A stretch of DNA of 43,873 nt from Bacillus canaveralius (GTDB taxonomy: Bacteria > Bacillota > Bacilli > Bacillales > Cytobacillaceae). A program made the position numbers and the translations under genes. Positions 1-7,813 of the stretch are shown here, piece by piece (the first letter of the stretch is position 1; each line of letters begins with the position of its first letter). The stretch lies in contig NZ_PGVA01000035.1 in NCBI RefSeq assembly GCF_002860125.1, positions 1 through 43,873 of the forward strand, in the 5' to 3' direction. The notes beneath the pieces were generated by a model, which ran no database searches, was not told where the DNA came from, and saw only the letters and a list, made by a program, of their open reading frames with translations.

Positions 1-79
1 TTGATTTTTATTCCATTTTTTCATCCTTGACTTTTTCATAGATTTTTTGTGCAACGCTAGTGTAATTTCCTAAACAATA

Positions 80-107
80 AAAAAACTCCACTTAAGAAGC
101 GGAGTTT
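80..107 (-). terminator. Rho-independent terminator of the MFS exporter gene
   Basis: Read on the minus strand, an 8-bp stem (CTCCGCTT/AAGTGGAG, one G-U pair) with a 3-nt loop is followed by a run of seven T. The stem includes the stop codon region of the upstream exporter gene, so transcription ends right at the gene end. Confidence 0.85.
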
Positions 108-1615
108 TTCTCTCTTTTTGGAAGAAACAAGAGTAATAGAAAGCTGATAATCGCAAAAAGTAACACAACGTAATATACGTAATGGAGCGAGTAAGTCAAT
201 CCTTCCTGGAGAAGGTCTTTTAAGCTCTCGGAAAGCTGGCCCCGTTCCGCTTCGTTTAAAAGAATATTTGTAGAATCGACGGATAGCTCGTCTGGCTGGC
301 CACTGCCATGCGTTTGGAAGTAATTCTTTATCCGGCTGTTTAAAATGCCTCCGAGCAGTGCGGCTCCGATTGTATTCCCCAAATTTCTCATAAACATATT
401 TGACGCAGTGGCAATTCCCCGTTGCTGCCAATTTACCGTGCTCTGAATTGAGACGATAAACGTTGTTGTAGTTAGCCCCATACCGATTCCCAACAGAAAA
501 GAGCCAGCTGCGGCCCACAGAGGTCCCGCTTCAGGAGACAGAGTAGCAAACATAATGCTACCAACAATTAACGAAATGCCACCAATCAGTGATGTGCTCC
601 GAAAACCGATTGTCAACATGAGTCGTCCTGCTGCCATCGAAGCGATTGGCCAGCCGATTGACATCGATGTCAATGTGAAGCCGGCCACGATTGGCGATCG
701 TTCCATAACTCCCTGGACAAATGCCGGCAGGAAGCTGGAAATTCCAATCAGCATAACTCCCGTTGTCAAAGACGTTATATTGGCGATCAAGATTGAGCGC
801 TCCCGCCAAATGTTAAAAGGCATCATTGGTTCCGCGGCTTTTCTTTCCTGGAAGATGAACAAAATAAATGCGATCACAGTTACTGCAAGGAGGCCGACTA
901 CCTGAGCTGAAAACCATGGCCAGTTTACTCCTCCCTCAACAAGGATAATCATCAAGGCAGAAATAGCTGTTGTCAGCAGCAGCGCTCCGCTATAATCAAT
1001 TTGATGTTTTTTCTTCTCAACATTTTCATGCAAAAACAGCCACAAGCCGGCAATCGCCAAAATTCCGAGCGGGATATTGATCCAGAATACAGACCGCCAG
1101 CTAACAAACTCTACGAGCAATCCGCCAATTGCCGGACCCATCACGGCAGATATCCCCCATACACTCGATAAATAGCCTTGGATTTTCGCCCGTTCTTCGG
1201 TTGTGTATATATCGCCAACGATCGTTGTCGCGATCGGCAGTACGGCTCCGGCGCCAAATCCCTGTACAAATCTGAACAGGATTAGCATTTCCATAGATTG
1301 GGCAACCCCACAAAGTATCGATCCGATTAAAAAAACGATGATTCCGAAAGTCATAATTGGTTTACGGCCAAATAAATCGGAAAGCTTTCCGTAAATCAGG
1401 ACCGTAACTGCATTCATTAATAAATAAGCGGAAAAGACCCAGCTGTATAAAGAAAATCCGCCCAAATCACCGACAATCGCCGGCATGGCGGTTGAAACGA
1501 TTGTCGCTTCTATCGCACCCATGAACATCGCCAGCATGACAGCAGCAAGCACAAACGGCCGATTCGTCCGGCGGGCGATCAGCTTCTTTACCTGATTATT
1601 TGCAGCTTGTCCCAT
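92..1615 (-). CDS. MFS drug exporter, DHA2 (14-helix, EmrB/QacA) family
   Basis: A 507-residue integral membrane protein, the usual length for the 14-helix DHA2 drug:proton antiporters. Family motifs are visible: motif A (GKLSDLFGRKP) after the second helix, a conserved R in FRFVQGFGAG (motif B), and motif C (GISAVMGPAIGG) in helix 5, typical of antiporters. The short N-terminus is basic and the C-terminus ends in charged residues after the last helix. The start ATG has a GAGGTGG ribosome site 4 nt upstream. The gene stands alone with its own terminator and has no adjacent regulator in view. It most resembles YusP/Bmr3-type exporters of Bacillus. The substrate cannot be told from sequence; efflux of lipophilic toxic compounds is inferred from the family. 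Confidence 0.9.
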   Translation of the reverse strand: MGQAANNQVKKLIARRTNRPFVLAAVMLAMFMGAIEATIVSTAMPAIVGDLGGFSLYSWVFSAYLLMNAVTVLIYGKLSDLFGRKPIMTFGIIVFLIGSILCGVAQSMEMLILFRFVQGFGAGAVLPIATTIVGDIYTTEERAKIQGYLSSVWGISAVMGPAIGGLLVEFVSWRSVFWINIPLGILAIAGLWLFLHENVEKKKHQIDYSGALLLTTAISALMIILVEGGVNWPWFSAQVVGLLAVTVIAFILFIFQERKAAEPMMPFNIWRERSILIANITSLTTGVMLIGISSFLPAFVQGVMERSPIVAGFTLTSMSIGWPIASMAAGRLMLTIGFRSTSLIGGISLIVGSIMFATLSPEAGPLWAAAGSFLLGIGMGLTTTTFIVSIQSTVNWQQRGIATASNMFMRNLGNTIGAALLGGILNSRIKNYFQTHGSGQPDELSVDSTNILLNEAERGQLSESLKDLLQEGLTYSLHYVYYVVLLFAIISFLLLLFLPKREKNSAS

Positions 1616-1648
1616 TATACCACCTCGAAAGCTTCTATAAAGTTACTT

Positions 1649-1680
1649 AAAAAAAGTGAGCCCCCGTATAGGGAGCCTGA
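1649..1680 (-). terminator. Probable terminator of cbpB
   Basis: On the minus strand an imperfect GC-rich hairpin (CTCCC pairing with GGGGG, one bulged G, loop TATAC) is followed by CACTTTTTTT. It lies just after the cbpB stop codon and before the exporter start. Confidence 0.55.
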
Positions 1681-1683
1681 AAG

Positions 1684-2130
1684 CTATTCCTTATTCCGCT
1701 TACGGACATTTTGGTTCAATAAATGAAGGACTGTCCTTCTTGTCAAGATACCTTCAAAAATTCCGTCCTTATCTTCCACACATAGAAAAGGATGGTCAAC
1801 AAGCAGTTCCAAAGAGGCTTTTACATCAGCGTCAATTTTTAAGCGCGGAATCTTTTTATTCATAATTTCCTCGACCCGTTTTTGCTCGAGCTGTTCGAAT
1901 TCAATCCGTTCCAGACCGAGAATTGCATCCATTATAACCGGGGTACTGATTAGCCCATGCAGTTTATAGTGGGGGTCCAAAACGGGTATGGCTGTATAGC
2001 CGCTCTTTGTTAAAACGAGTAAAGCGTGTTCTAAATTATTCCCTACCTGCACGTGAGCAACCCGCTCGGAGGGAATCATCAATTGTTTAATGCTCATTTC
2101 TAAAAATTCCCCATTTTGAAGACTTATCAT
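1684..2130 (-). CDS. cbpB: Cyclic di-AMP receptor CbpB (DarB, YkuL), two CBS domains
   Basis: A 148-residue protein made of two CBS motifs (about residues 8-65 and 80-140). The stretch VAHVQVGNNLEHALLVLTK is close to B. subtilis YkuL, as is LGLERIEFE. YkuL/DarB/CbpB binds c-di-AMP. In its apo form the B. subtilis protein is known to stimulate the (p)ppGpp synthetase Rel and to act on pyruvate carboxylase, linking potassium/c-di-AMP status to the stringent response. The longer reading frame starts 33 nt upstream at 2163. The ATG at 2130 is chosen because it follows GAGGAG by 9 nt and gives the MISLQ start of YkuL. The ykuK and abbB genes that sit beside it in B. subtilis are not present here; ykuJ is the direct upstream neighbour. 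Confidence 0.9.
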   Translation of the reverse strand: MISLQNGEFLEMSIKQLMIPSERVAHVQVGNNLEHALLVLTKSGYTAIPVLDPHYKLHGLISTPVIMDAILGLERIEFEQLEQKRVEEIMNKKIPRLKIDADVKASLELLVDHPFLCVEDKDGIFEGILTRRTVLHLLNQNVRKRNKE

Positions 2131-2240
2131 CGCCGAAAACTCCTCAATAATTGTTTTCACCATTTTTATTTTATCATAGTTTACAGTCAGGTGCCTTTAC
2201 ATACTACGATGCTGGCTGTTTATTATATTTCTGATTTCAT

Positions 2241-2308
2241 CAAAAAAACAGCCATTCTGTCAAAACAACGGGGCTTCCGACAAGAATATCATTCTCATCT
2301 AAAGCCCC
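2241..2308 (-). terminator. Hairpin region downstream of ykuJ
   Basis: On the minus strand a long stem pairs GGGGCTT (2302-2308) with AAGCCCC (2270-2276), with an inner AGAAT/ATTCT stem. It is followed by a small ACAG/CTGT hairpin and seven T. The order suggests termination of ykuJ before cbpB, or a structured leader for cbpB. Confidence 0.5.
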
Positions 2309-2318
2309 TCCTTAAATG

Positions 2319-2558
2319 TTATTGAATTAAGTCGAAAATCTCAATCGCAATCATATCGATGTTATCAAATTGATATCGCTTCGGCTTTTCCTTGTCATTG
2401 TATACTTCCAATTCAAATGTTTCAGTCTTTGCGTGATACGTAACCTGGCATTTTCTTTCTCCGTTCACCTCAAAAAACCTTTGAGCCGGCTCTCCTGCAG
2501 GCGATTGTTCCTGAAGGGTTTTCAATCTGGAAATAATTCCTTGAAGCTGTGACATGCT
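2319..2558 (-). CDS. ykuJ: YkuJ family protein
   Basis: A 79-residue cytosolic protein matching B. subtilis YkuJ in length and in its pattern: MSQL start, QRFFEVNGE, the central TFELEVYNDKEKP strand, and FDNIDMIAIEIFDLIQ at the C-terminus. The family function is unknown; known structures show a small alpha-beta fold. The reading frame could begin six codons earlier. The ATG at 2558 is preferred because AAGGAG lies 7 nt upstream and MSQL is the family start. It is divergent from the MBL hydrolase gene and followed by hairpins before cbpB. Confidence 0.85.
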   Translation of the reverse strand, partial: SMSQLQGIISRLKTLQEQSPAGEPAQRFFEVNGERKCQVTYHAKTETFELEVYNDKEKPKRYQFDNIDMIAIEIFDLIQ

Positions 2559-2657
2559 CCCTCTCCTTTCAAACAAAACAAACCTTTAACAGTAGGTTTC
2601 TCTTTTGGCATGTTTCTATCCAACTAGAATAAATTCAGAATTTTTTAACTCAACTCA

Positions 2658-2686
2658 TTTACATGCCAATATTTACAGAATAAAAT
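2658..2686 (+). promoter_or_regulatory. SigmaA-type promoter for the MBL hydrolase/glutaredoxin pair
   Basis: TTTACA (2658-2663), 17-nt spacer, TAAAAT (2681-2686), about 48 nt upstream of the TTG start of the hydrolase gene. Confidence 0.65.
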
Positions 2687-2733
2687 AATGACAAGCATTT
2701 GTACAAGTAAAAGCATAAAAAGGGTGTGATTTT

Positions 2734-3708
2734 TTGAGTAGACCGGTCCAGCTTGCAGAGAAGATTTTTTTGATTGACGGACATGATTTGGGTTGGGAAC
2801 AAAGAACAGGCTCATACTTATTAGCTGAAGAAAAATTAACATTGATTGAAACTTCTGCGAGCCCATCAGTTCCCCATATTCTTGTCGGCTTAAAAGCACT
2901 CGGAATTTCTCCAGAAGAAATCCGCTATATTATCGTTACCCATATTCACCTTGACCATGCCGGCGGTGCTGGCCTGCTGCTGGAGCACTGCCCGCATGCC
3001 GAAGTGGTCGTTCACCCTAAAGGTGCCAGGCATCTGATCAACCCGGAACGGCTGATTGCCGGGGCAAGGGCAGTTTACGGTGAAAAATTTGACGAACTTT
3101 TCAACCCGATCATTCCAGTACCTGAAAACCGCCATATTGGGAAAGCTGATCAAGAAACGCTCATGATCGGAAGAAATTGCACACTTACGTTTTATGATAC
3201 TCCCGGTCACGCCAACCATCATTTCAGCATTCACCATTCAACTGTGAACGGGATATTTACCGGAGATACGGCTGGGGTTTCCTACCCGCAGCTTAAGAAC
3301 AACGGCCTTGAGCTCTATTTGCCATCTACATCTCCCAATCAATTCGATCCGGATAAAATGAGACAGTCGATCGACTTATACGAACAGTTAAATGTTGATT
3401 ATATCTTTTTTGGACATTACGGAATGTCTGACTGTCCCGGGGAAGTGTATAGCCAGGTTAGAAACTGGTTAAATATCTTTGTGGATGAAGCTTCAATGGC
3501 TTACAAGCAGGGTTCAAGCTTTCAGGAGCAGGTAGCATATACGAAAGAGAGGCTGGCTGCCCGGGTTTCATCCATTCTGCATGAAAAAGGCATCACACAA
3601 GGCCATGCTGCCGAAACAATCCTTTCACTTGACTTAAATGTATGTTCTATGGGATTAATTGATTATCTTCAGAAACAAACTAGAATAACGGGAGAATCAG
3701 CACTTTGA
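2734..3708 (+). CDS. MBL-fold metallohydrolase
   Basis: A 324-residue cytosolic metallo-beta-lactamase fold protein. The zinc motif H70-x-H72-x-D74-H75 is in THIHLDHAGG. Later ligands are the H of DTPGHANHH and the D of FTGDTAG, and a late FFGHYG supplies the final histidine. The set is complete, so the enzyme should be active, but MBL hydrolases cover thioesters, lactones and phosphodiesters and the substrate cannot be read from sequence. The TTG start at 2734 follows an AGGGTG ribosome site. The stop codon overlaps the TTG start of the glutaredoxin-like gene by 4 nt, so the two are translationally coupled. The coupling suggests a thiol-linked substrate, by inference only. Confidence 0.85.
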   Translation: MSRPVQLAEKIFLIDGHDLGWEQRTGSYLLAEEKLTLIETSASPSVPHILVGLKALGISPEEIRYIIVTHIHLDHAGGAGLLLEHCPHAEVVVHPKGARHLINPERLIAGARAVYGEKFDELFNPIIPVPENRHIGKADQETLMIGRNCTLTFYDTPGHANHHFSIHHSTVNGIFTGDTAGVSYPQLKNNGLELYLPSTSPNQFDPDKMRQSIDLYEQLNVDYIFFGHYGMSDCPGEVYSQVRNWLNIFVDEASMAYKQGSSFQEQVAYTKERLAARVSSILHEKGITQGHAAETILSLDLNVCSMGLIDYLQKQTRITGESAL

Positions 3709-3953
3709 AAAAGATCATCTTATACAGCCAGCCCGAATGTCCTCCATGCGATATTGTTAAGCTTTTTTTTAAAGAGCACGGTGTTTCTTATCAAGAAAAG
3801 AATATTAAAAGCGATCCGGTTGCTTATCAAGAACTCACCGGGAAATTCCAGTCATACTCAACCCCTACCGTCATCATAAATGATACAGTTATAGCCGGGT
3901 TTGATTTAGAGAAACTTAGTGAATTATTGGACATCCCTGCAGCGCGACAATAA
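3705..3953 (+). CDS. Glutaredoxin/NrdH-like thiol protein
   Basis: An 82-residue thioredoxin-fold protein with the redox motif C12-P-P-C15 near the N-terminus. A cis-proline loop follows (STPTVIINDTVIAGFD), matching the TVP and GF elements that bind thiols in glutaredoxins and NrdH. The start is a TTG that overlaps the stop of the MBL hydrolase gene, with GGGAG 10 nt upstream. It probably cycles between dithiol and disulfide in the cytosol, reduced by bacillithiol or thioredoxin reductase; the partner is not visible. Co-translation with the hydrolase points to a joint role. Confidence 0.85.
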   Translation: MKKIILYSQPECPPCDIVKLFFKEHGVSYQEKNIKSDPVAYQELTGKFQSYSTPTVIINDTVIAGFDLEKLSELLDIPAARQ

Positions 3954-3963
3954 TTTTGAAATA

Positions 3964-3996
3964 AAAGAAGCCTTGTCCAGATGACAAAGCTTCTTT
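3964..3996. terminator. Bidirectional terminator
   Basis: A 14-nt stem with one C-A mismatch pairs AAAGAAGC(C)TTGTC with GACAA(A)GCTTCTTT around a 5-nt loop, with T-rich sequence on both outer sides. It serves the glutaredoxin-like gene on the plus strand and the secreted-protein gene on the minus strand. Confidence 0.85.
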
Positions 3997-4016
3997 CCGC
4001 TTATTCAAGGGCGATT

Positions 4017-4721
4017 TCATTGTCTCTCCCCGCTCGTCAAAAACGTTTGTGACGGTTCTTCTTGATGGTGATTGCTCATTGCCGCTACGTTTTGAAGGAA
4101 AGCGGAAAACGAAGCGATGCTCAAATAAAAACTGTAGCTGGCTGGTTCCAAGTTGGCAAAGAACGGCTCTTTAAAAACGAAATTGTCGTGGGCTTCTGAA
4201 TCAGTTTGGACTTTTTTCCTCGCGGCGCCGATCATTTCTGCGGGATCCACACTATATAAATATTCCGATACTTTCCAATTGTTATTTTCCTTTTCGAGTA
4301 ACAAACCTTCATAATGGCTTTCATAGCCTACTGGCCCTTCATGTTTTTCAGGGAAATACTCATACACAAAAATTTCATCTTCAAAAAACTCTACTTCTGT
4401 TACTTCAGAGAAATCGAAAAAAGGGATATAGTAAGGGGCTGAATCTGACCCGTAAGTAACATATTTGCCGCCTTCCTTGACGATATTCTCTTTTAGAAAC
4501 ACACTTTTATATTCACTTGTAAAATACCGATCCAGAATTTCATCGATCTCTTCCATTGTCCTGGTCTTCTCAGTTAGTGATACTTGTGCCTGCAAAGACT
4601 CTTCCAAAAATCGAAACACATCTTCCCTGCTTGTTAGGTCATTGACGGCCTGGGCACTTAGCGGGGTGATCAACAACAAAATCATGATGGCTGGCAGGAA
4701 CTTCAACAGGTGTCTGGACAA
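4017..4721 (-). CDS. Secreted protein of unknown function (possibly DUF3993-like)
   Basis: A 234-residue protein with a clear Sec signal peptide: K7, a hydrophobic run (FLPAIMILLLITPLSAQA) and a probable AQA cleavage site. The mature part is acidic and rich in E, F and Y, with the pattern of a small beta-rich extracellular domain (FFDFSEVTEVEFFEDEIFVYEYFPE). The start is TTG with GGGGGAG upstream. I recognise no catalytic motif. Length and composition resemble secreted Bacillus proteins annotated DUF3993, but this is recall without a search. It is convergent with the glutaredoxin-like gene and shares its terminator. Confidence 0.7.
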   Translation of the reverse strand: MSRHLLKFLPAIMILLLITPLSAQAVNDLTSREDVFRFLEESLQAQVSLTEKTRTMEEIDEILDRYFTSEYKSVFLKENIVKEGGKYVTYGSDSAPYYIPFFDFSEVTEVEFFEDEIFVYEYFPEKHEGPVGYESHYEGLLLEKENNNWKVSEYLYSVDPAEMIGAARKKVQTDSEAHDNFVFKEPFFANLEPASYSFYLSIASFSAFLQNVAAMSNHHQEEPSQTFLTSGERQ

Positions 4722-4936
4722 TTTGTTCTCCCCCTCGTATTGTGGCTGAATTGATCAAATCCTGTAATGCTTATCACAGCTCGAAGCTTCATCATTTACC
4801 CGGCTAATTGGTCACTGGTTTAAAAACTGATTCATAGTATTCACCATACCCTATACAACCCAATGATATTGCAAAAATCACGAATGATCAAAAAACAGTC
4901 ATAAATACCCAGGTTCACAAAAACAGACTTTTCGCC

Positions 4937-5179
4937 CTACCACTCTGTGGCAAAAGCCATATAAATAATCGTTAATATCAGCAATGCAAAAAATATCAGA
5001 TAGCTAAGAAAAATCGGGTTGCGAATATAGACATGCTGCTGTACTTGGCGCGGCAATGGACTGTCATGGCCGTCTTTCGAATTTTTTTGTGCTTTTGCAA
5101 GAGAATAAGTGTAAGCGGCAGCAAAAACGATCAATCCAGTTCCGATTGCCATTAATATCGTCATATATAAGCTCATCAT
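4937..5179 (-). CDS. Small two-helix membrane protein, unknown
   Basis: An 80-residue protein with one N-terminal helix (about residues 5-27) and one C-terminal helix (about 56-76), joined by a polar loop rich in K, D and Q. Both termini are probably outside or both inside; the basic loop favours a cytoplasmic loop. The ATG has AAGGAG 5 nt upstream. No family was recognised. It lies between ykuI and the secreted-protein gene on the same strand, separated from ykuI by a strong terminator. Confidence 0.7.
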   Translation of the reverse strand: MMSLYMTILMAIGTGLIVFAAAYTYSLAKAQKNSKDGHDSPLPRQVQQHVYIRNPIFLSYLIFFALLILTIIYMAFATEW

Positions 5180-5266
5180 GTCAGCTCCTTTTTTATCTCT
5201 GTCTGACTTTATTTTTCCGCTTGCCAGCTTGTTCTATTCTGTTTGGACTCGCTTGGGGAATCGTGC

Positions 5267-5293
5267 AAAAAACCGCTTTCGCAGGCGAAAGCG
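5267..5293 (-). terminator. Strong terminator of ykuI
   Basis: A perfect 9-bp stem CCGCTTTCG/CGAAAGCGG with a 3-nt loop is followed on the minus strand by TTTTTT. It lies directly after the ykuI stop codon. Confidence 0.9.
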
Positions 5294-5311
5294 GGCTGGA
5301 GTTCGAGGTCA

Positions 5312-6526
5312 TTAAAGCAGGTCATCCTGTTCATATAGATACTCATATGACAAATCAATAAACAGGAATTCTTTTGTATTGAGCGGGTAGGAAAAGGTAC
5401 GGATCGTGTCGCCCGTTTCAATATCACTGTACAAATCGGAAAGGATACCTTTTTTCTCGTTTCTCATCCTCATGATATTCTCTAAGAAATACGGTCTCCA
5501 GCTCCAATTTTTTTGCAAATATTCTTTCTGGATGATCCACTGATTGTTTATTTTCAGGATATTTGCCGATTGTTGAAAACCGTCTTCATCGCACACATAC
5601 ATGCGAAACGCTATTTGATCCAGATGATTGGCGAGCGTGAAAAGCAACTCATCATTGACATCGTATTTGCGACGTTTAGCGAGAATCTCTTGTACCATTG
5701 ACTGTAGCTTTTCCGATGCAAAGAAAAGTCGTTCCAATTTCTTTTTTTCAGAGACAATGAACTCGTGGAATTCCTTTTTCAATCTTTCCTTTAGAAAATC
5801 GCGGTTAACAAAGTCTTCATGTGGGTTATGTAAATAGAAGCCCTGATAATAGCGCCCCCCGTTTCGCCAGGCGAATTGAAGCTGATAAACCATCTCAATA
5901 TTTTCAAATAACAGCGTGGCACCAATTTTACGGGCGAGCATTGACAACGAATACAAAATATCTTGATAGGACGGGCCGATTGCAGTTGATCGCAGAGCTT
6001 GAAGGTCCACCTTTAAAATATCTGGTGACAATTGGCCAATCCGATCCAGATGGCTGCTGTCATTTCCCATCTTGTCTATAGCAATTTTCATTCCGTACGT
6101 CCTGTAGTAGTTTAACAAATGGTCTAAGTGTTCAGGATTTCCCTCGTAGTTTCTTTCAGAAATTTCAAGAACGATTCTGTTTACGGCGATTCCTTTTTCT
6201 TGAAACCGAAGAAGGAGCTGAAGAAATTCCTCACCGCCATCAAGCATAAGCAATTCTGCATCCCGATTAACAAATAATAAGACATCACTGTCCAGACAAG
6301 CTGCTTTACGCAATGCTTTTTCCAAAACCGTGTTATCAACCTCAAGCCGGTATTCATCCGGTATTTGGCGGTCAAGAAAAAAAGGGCCGAGACTGGCAGC
6401 TCCGGAAGCTGTTCGGTATCTTCCCAATATTTCGTAACCGATGACCCGTTGCTCATCCGCACTGAATATTGGCTGAAAATAAGGTATGACATTTTCTAAA
6501 TCCGTCAAAATATCCAATGCATCCAT
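5312..6526 (-). CDS. ykuI: EAL-domain c-di-GMP protein YkuI
   Basis: A 404-residue protein with an N-terminal EAL domain (about 1-250) and the YkuI_C PAS-like domain (about 260-404; NWSWRPYFLENIMRMRN and SDLYSDIETG are near-identical to B. subtilis YkuI). The signature is degenerate: EIL replaces EAL (GYEILGR) and the usual DDFG loop reads IDKMG. The first acidic residue, the E of LEIS and the E of LFENIE are retained. B. subtilis YkuI binds c-di-GMP with little or no detected hydrolysis, so a receptor or regulatory role is likely. The reading frame extends 79 codons further upstream, but the ATG at 6526 is the family start (MDALDIL) and follows a GGGGGG-rich site. It is divergent from the C39-like lipoprotein gene. 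Confidence 0.9.
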   Translation of the reverse strand: MDALDILTDLENVIPYFQPIFSADEQRVIGYEILGRYRTASGAASLGPFFLDRQIPDEYRLEVDNTVLEKALRKAACLDSDVLLFVNRDAELLMLDGGEEFLQLLLRFQEKGIAVNRIVLEISERNYEGNPEHLDHLLNYYRTYGMKIAIDKMGNDSSHLDRIGQLSPDILKVDLQALRSTAIGPSYQDILYSLSMLARKIGATLLFENIEMVYQLQFAWRNGGRYYQGFYLHNPHEDFVNRDFLKERLKKEFHEFIVSEKKKLERLFFASEKLQSMVQEILAKRRKYDVNDELLFTLANHLDQIAFRMYVCDEDGFQQSANILKINNQWIIQKEYLQKNWSWRPYFLENIMRMRNEKKGILSDLYSDIETGDTIRTFSYPLNTKEFLFIDLSYEYLYEQDDLL

Positions 6527-6761
6527 CTTCAACCCCCCAGCTGTTTTATAAATGATTTTACCATACTGTTGATTATATTTTCTCAAATAATGTTTGGAAG
6601 CATGATACATAGATAATACATCTTCATTTGTAAATCCTAAAAATACTGCCATTATCGCGGTAAAAAGATAATGTGCAGTTCGTTCGAGCGCCGGTATTAC
6701 CGTCCGAATCGACGGTCCTGCCGCCCGTTTGAAGGAGATCCTGTATGAAGGCGGGATAGAC

Positions 6762-7544
6762 ATGCAGAAAGTATTGTTGATTGCTTCGCTGCTTCCATTG
6801 CTTGGATGCAGCCCTGATCAGGCAAATGATGATAACAATCATAAAGCACAGGCGCTAGTAACATCATCTGAATACAGTACGGTGGGTTATCCCGAATCAC
6901 AGGTCCAACGCAAACCGATAAAAATGAGTCAAAAAAAACTGCTTGACGTCCCTTTAATCAAACAGAATCCTGAATTAAAATACGGATGCGAAGTGACAAG
7001 CCTGGCTATGATGCTTCAATATGCAGGCGTCGAAACGACAAAATGGCAGCTGTATGAAAAAATCGTAAAAGACAATGATCCGCTTATTAAATCCCGAGAC
7101 GGGGATATTTTAAAATGGGGAAATCCTGCGCGGGGCTTTGTTGGTGATATGACAGGCACACAAGCTGGATATGCGGTTTTTGATGAACCAATGATTGACT
7201 TAATTAACCGCTATCTCCCCGGAAGTGGCGTTAACTTAACCGGGAAGGATTTTAACGAAGTATTAAGGCATGTGTCCGACGGATACCCTGTGGTTGTCTG
7301 GACAACTGGGGATTACCGCGTGCCAGACCGCTGGGAATCATGGCAGCATGGTAACGAACAGATTGAAACACCGCTTGATTTGCATGCAGTGGTGATAGTA
7401 GGCTATGATGAGCGCTCTGTTTATATAAATGACCCTTTATCGGGTAAAAAACAAGTTCAAGTCAATAAAGAACAGTTTATTTCATCATGGGAAGCGTTAG
7501 AAAAGCGAGCTGTGAGTTTTCGAATCCAAATTCCTAGCACTTAA
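6762..7544 (+). CDS. C39-like cysteine peptidase lipoprotein
   Basis: A 260-residue exported lipoprotein. The signal peptide ends in the lipobox LPLLGC, so the cysteine at residue 16 would be lipidated and the protein anchored outside the membrane. The mature part is a C39_2-type papain-like domain: catalytic C in YGCEVTSLAMMLQYAG, histidine in LDLHAVVIVGYD, and an N/D in YINDP completing the triad. A long insert (about residues 95-140) precedes the histidine strand. Such proteins are common at the Bacillus cell surface; whether they cleave peptides is mostly untested. The ATG at 6762 is chosen over the earlier TTG at 6729 because it gives a proper signal peptide. A large hairpin terminator follows. 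Confidence 0.8.
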   Translation: MQKVLLIASLLPLLGCSPDQANDDNNHKAQALVTSSEYSTVGYPESQVQRKPIKMSQKKLLDVPLIKQNPELKYGCEVTSLAMMLQYAGVETTKWQLYEKIVKDNDPLIKSRDGDILKWGNPARGFVGDMTGTQAGYAVFDEPMIDLINRYLPGSGVNLTGKDFNEVLRHVSDGYPVVVWTTGDYRVPDRWESWQHGNEQIETPLDLHAVVIVGYDERSVYINDPLSGKKQVQVNKEQFISSWEALEKRAVSFRIQIPST

Positions 7545-7554
7545 AGTGTATACA

Positions 7555-7622
7555 AAAAAGCTGAAGGTAATGCGCAAAAAGTAAAGTCGCAATACAACTT
7601 TACCGAGCCTTCAGCTTTTTTT
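7555..7622 (+). terminator. Terminator of the C39-like lipoprotein gene
   Basis: An outer 13-bp stem (AAAAAGCTGAAGG 7555-7567 with CCTTCAGCTTTTT 7608-7620) encloses an inner 7-bp stem (GTAAAGT/ACTTTAC). It is followed by T residues. Confidence 0.85.
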
Positions 7623-7813
7623 AAGTTTAGACCATTGTGAATACTTACCTTTAATAACAGCTGCCTTTACCCTTCAATTTCAATCAATAGTTTGTTAGTA
7701 TTAAGAAGCGCCTTCATTGCCACAGAGCATGATCGTGAACATTCCAGAACGGTGTTTTATTGCTCTTTTTTAGATGGCATACTTGGTTGATTTTTTTAGA
7801 TAGGTTGGTAGAA

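Noticed and set aside
2164-2318. ykuK or abbB (ykzF) between ykuJ and cbpB
   Set aside because: No frame resembling either is present; the space holds only hairpins and the cbpB upstream region.
6527-6763. An N-terminal extension of YkuI by 79 residues
   Set aside because: The extension is out of the family start, crosses the promoter region and overlaps the divergent lipoprotein start; the ATG at 6526 has a ribosome site.
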